Origin: Thiobacillus sp.
GTDB lineage: Bacteria > Pseudomonadota > Gammaproteobacteria > Burkholderiales > Thiobacillaceae
Assembly: GCA_011391285.1 (NCBI GenBank)
Contig: JAABQU010000003.1
Span: 1-8,052 of the forward strand
Reading direction: 5' to 3'
DNA: 8,052 nucleotides
Shown here in pieces: positions 6,454 to 8,052 of this stretch. The position numbers were made by a program, and so were the translations under genes. Each line of letters begins with the position of its first letter. The stretch's first letter is position 1. The notes beneath the pieces are model-generated. The model was not told where the DNA came from. It did not search any database and saw only the letters and a program-made list of their open reading frames with translations.

Positions 6454-6843
6454 GTGCCACTCAGAGCCCAGACACTGCATGTAAGCATCGTTGACGACGA
6501 CGACTCGGTACGCAAGGGCTTGTCGCGTCTGATGCGTTCGGCCGGCATCCAGAGCCATGCCTACGGCAGCCCGGAAGACTTTCTGGCGGAAGTGCACAAC
6601 GAAGACCATGCCTGCATCCTCATGGATATCACGATGCCGCGCATGAACGGACTGGAACTGAGCGCGCGGCTCAGGGAAAGAGGCATTTTTCTGCCGGTGA
6701 TCGCAATCTCGGCGCGCGACGACGACGACACGCGTCAGCTGGCCCGCGACCTGGGCGTGCGGTTTTTTCTGCGCAAGCCCGTGGACGACCAGGCCTTGCT
6801 GGATGCGATCTCATGGGTGGTACAGGAAGACGCCAGACCGTAA
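6454..6843 (+). CDS. Stand-alone receiver (CheY-like, FixJ-type) protein
   Basis: A 129-residue single-domain response regulator with a GTG start. It has the acidic cluster D14-D17 (IVDDDDSVRKGL), phospho-acceptor D58 (LMDITMPRMNGLEL), the switch residue S86 and K108 in RKPVD. It stops just after the last receiver helix, so it carries no DNA-binding or enzymatic output. It resembles the receiver of the regulator at 2299 more than chemotaxis CheY: both share VDDDD-VR--L-RL-RSAG and M-GLEL. It could be a phosphate sink, a connector in a relay, or an allosteric partner of the kinase (inference). It is divergent from the sulfatase, has its own control region with operator copy 2, and converges on the kinase gene with only 29 bp between the stops. 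Confidence 0.9.
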   Translation: MPLRAQTLHVSIVDDDDSVRKGLSRLMRSAGIQSHAYGSPEDFLAEVHNEDHACILMDITMPRMNGLELSARLRERGIFLPVIAISARDDDDTRQLARDLGVRFFLRKPVDDQALLDAISWVVQEDARP

Positions 6844-6872
6844 TGACGCATGAGCCATCGCGGCCCTGACGC

Positions 6873-8052
6873 TCACGCGCTGGCCGCCCCGTCCTGTGCG
6901 GCGACGTCCCCGGCAAGCGGCAGGGTGAAGTGGAACGTGGCGCCACGGTCCGGGTTGGCTTCGGCCCGGATGGAGCCGTGGTGCGATTCCATGATCGAGC
7001 GGCACACTTCCAGGCCCACCCCCAGGCCCTGTGGCTTGGTCGTGTAGAAACCTTCGAATATCCGGTCCAGCATGTCTTCTGCAATGCCGACGCCGGTGTC
7101 CCAGATCGATACTGCGGCCTTGCCGTCGGTGCGTGTCGCCTCGATTCGCAGCCTGCGTTCGCCTGCCGGTTGTTCCTCCATAGCGTCCAGGGCGTTGATC
7201 GTCAGGTTGAGGATCACCTGCTGGATTTGCGTCTTGTTGGCCCGCACGGTCAGATTCGTTTCCAGCCTGCGCTCGACCTCCACGCCGTGCCGGATCACCT
7301 CGCTGTGCAGCAGTTCGAGAACCTCTTCGATGCACTGGCCCAGATCGACGTCGGCATAGGGGGTTTCCTGCTGCTGCAACATGGCGCGCAAGCCGTTGAT
7401 AATGGTCCCGGCGCGTTTGTCATCCCGCACGACATCCTGAAAAATCTCGCGTATTTCCTTGAGGTCGACCTGATCATGATCGAGGAAGCGCAGGCCTGCC
7501 TGGGCATTGTTGAGGATTGCGGCCAGCGGCTGGCAGATTTCGTGGGCGAGCGAGGCAGAGATGGCGCCCGTGCTCGCCACGCGGTCGGTGTGCCAGATTT
7601 GCCGGCGGAACTTGTGCAGCGCTTCATCCTTCTGCCGGGTGTCGGTGATGTCGATATACACGCCGCACACGGCGTAGGGAGTGCCGTCCTGGCGCAGCAG
7701 CGGAAACTGGTGGGTTTCATAGATGCGCGGCGCGCCGTTCCCGTCCAGAACGTGCTCGCGTTCGACGTCCTCGCCTGTTTCGACCGCCTGTTTTTCATCG
7801 ATGCGGAAGCGCCGCGCCTGCTCCTGGGGGAGCGTCTCGAAAGCGGTCTTGCCCAGAATGGCATCGTCGTCGACATGGAACAGCGTTTCGAATCCGCGGT
7901 TGATCAACTGGAAGCGCCCGCGCAGATCCTTCAGACAGATCGCCACGGGCAGGTGATCCAGCACGTCACGCATCCGCCGTTTGTCATTGCGCGATTCCAG
8001 CGTCATCTCCAGGTCCATCATCACCAGCATGGAGAGGAAGCCGAATTCGCTC
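6873..8052 (-). CDS. PAS-domain sensor histidine kinase (N-terminus outside window)
   Basis: The minus-strand frame stays open past the ATG at 8030 to the right edge (residues SEFGFLS precede it), so the protein is probably 5'-truncated here. Numbered from M at 8030: a PAS domain at about 20-130 (VLDHLPVAICLKDLRGRFQL, ending CGVYIDITDTRQ); the dimerisation helix with phospho-acceptor H163 in LAHEICQPLAAILNNAQAGL; the N box at about 271-283 (N275, N279); G1 DTGVGI (311-316); the F box IFEGFYTTK; and G2 GLGVGL (335-340). The HE-x-x-QPLAAI motif and the G2 pattern place it with FixL/DctB-like kinases, which usually pair with FixJ-type regulators such as the one at 2299. No haem-binding motif or membrane span is visible in the part present. 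Its signal is unknown. Confidence 0.9.
   Translation of the reverse strand, partial: SEFGFLSMLVMMDLEMTLESRNDKRRMRDVLDHLPVAICLKDLRGRFQLINRGFETLFHVDDDAILGKTAFETLPQEQARRFRIDEKQAVETGEDVEREHVLDGNGAPRIYETHQFPLLRQDGTPYAVCGVYIDITDTRQKDEALHKFRRQIWHTDRVASTGAISASLAHEICQPLAAILNNAQAGLRFLDHDQVDLKEIREIFQDVVRDDKRAGTIINGLRAMLQQQETPYADVDLGQCIEEVLELLHSEVIRHGVEVERRLETNLTVRANKTQIQQVILNLTINALDAMEEQPAGERRLRIEATRTDGKAAVSIWDTGVGIAEDMLDRIFEGFYTTKPQGLGVGLEVCRSIMESHHGSIRAEANPDRGATFHFTLPLAGDVAAQDGAASA

Noticed and set aside
6851..6875. Possible bidirectional hairpin TGAGC...GCTCA at the receiver/kinase junction
   Set aside because: It has only 5 bp of stem with a 15-nt loop and no T-runs.

Overview
The window is GC-rich, densely coded bacterial DNA. 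Its gene content (an AsmA-like DUF748 protein, an OprB-type porin, FixL/FixJ-like signalling proteins) suggests a Gram-negative proteobacterium, most likely a betaproteobacterium. That placement is inferred from protein style, not from a marker gene. I see no tRNA, rRNA, CRISPR array, insertion sequence or phage gene.

Layout from left to right. (1) 1-2118, plus strand: the C-terminal 705 codons of a large DUF748/AsmA-like envelope protein whose start lies outside the window. (2) 2119-2298: a 180-bp gap with a weak promoter candidate and two small dyads. (3) 2299-2964, plus: a FixJ/NarL-type response regulator (receiver plus LuxR-type HTH). (4) 3040-4428, minus: an OprB-like outer-membrane porin with a signal peptide. 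(5) 4501-6171, minus: a sulfatase-family hydrolase with no signal peptide and an unusual C-T-S-S-R active-site motif, 72 bp upstream of the porin and probably in one operon with it. (6) 6172-6453: a 282-bp divergent control region carrying two inverted copies of a 20-bp palindromic site. (7) 6454-6843, plus: a stand-alone receiver protein starting at GTG. (8) 6873 to the right edge, minus: a PAS-histidine kinase whose N-terminus is outside the window.

Working model (inference): the kinase senses a signal and phosphorylates the FixJ-type regulator, and the single-domain receiver acts as a competing phosphate acceptor or connector. The regulator binds the two palindromic sites in the divergent region and controls the sulfatase-porin operon and the receiver gene. 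The porin would admit a small, perhaps sulfated, solute through the outer membrane, and the hydrolase would cleave it in the cytoplasm. An inner-membrane transporter and a formylglycine-generating enzyme would be needed, and neither is in the window. The substrate and signal cannot be read from the sequence.
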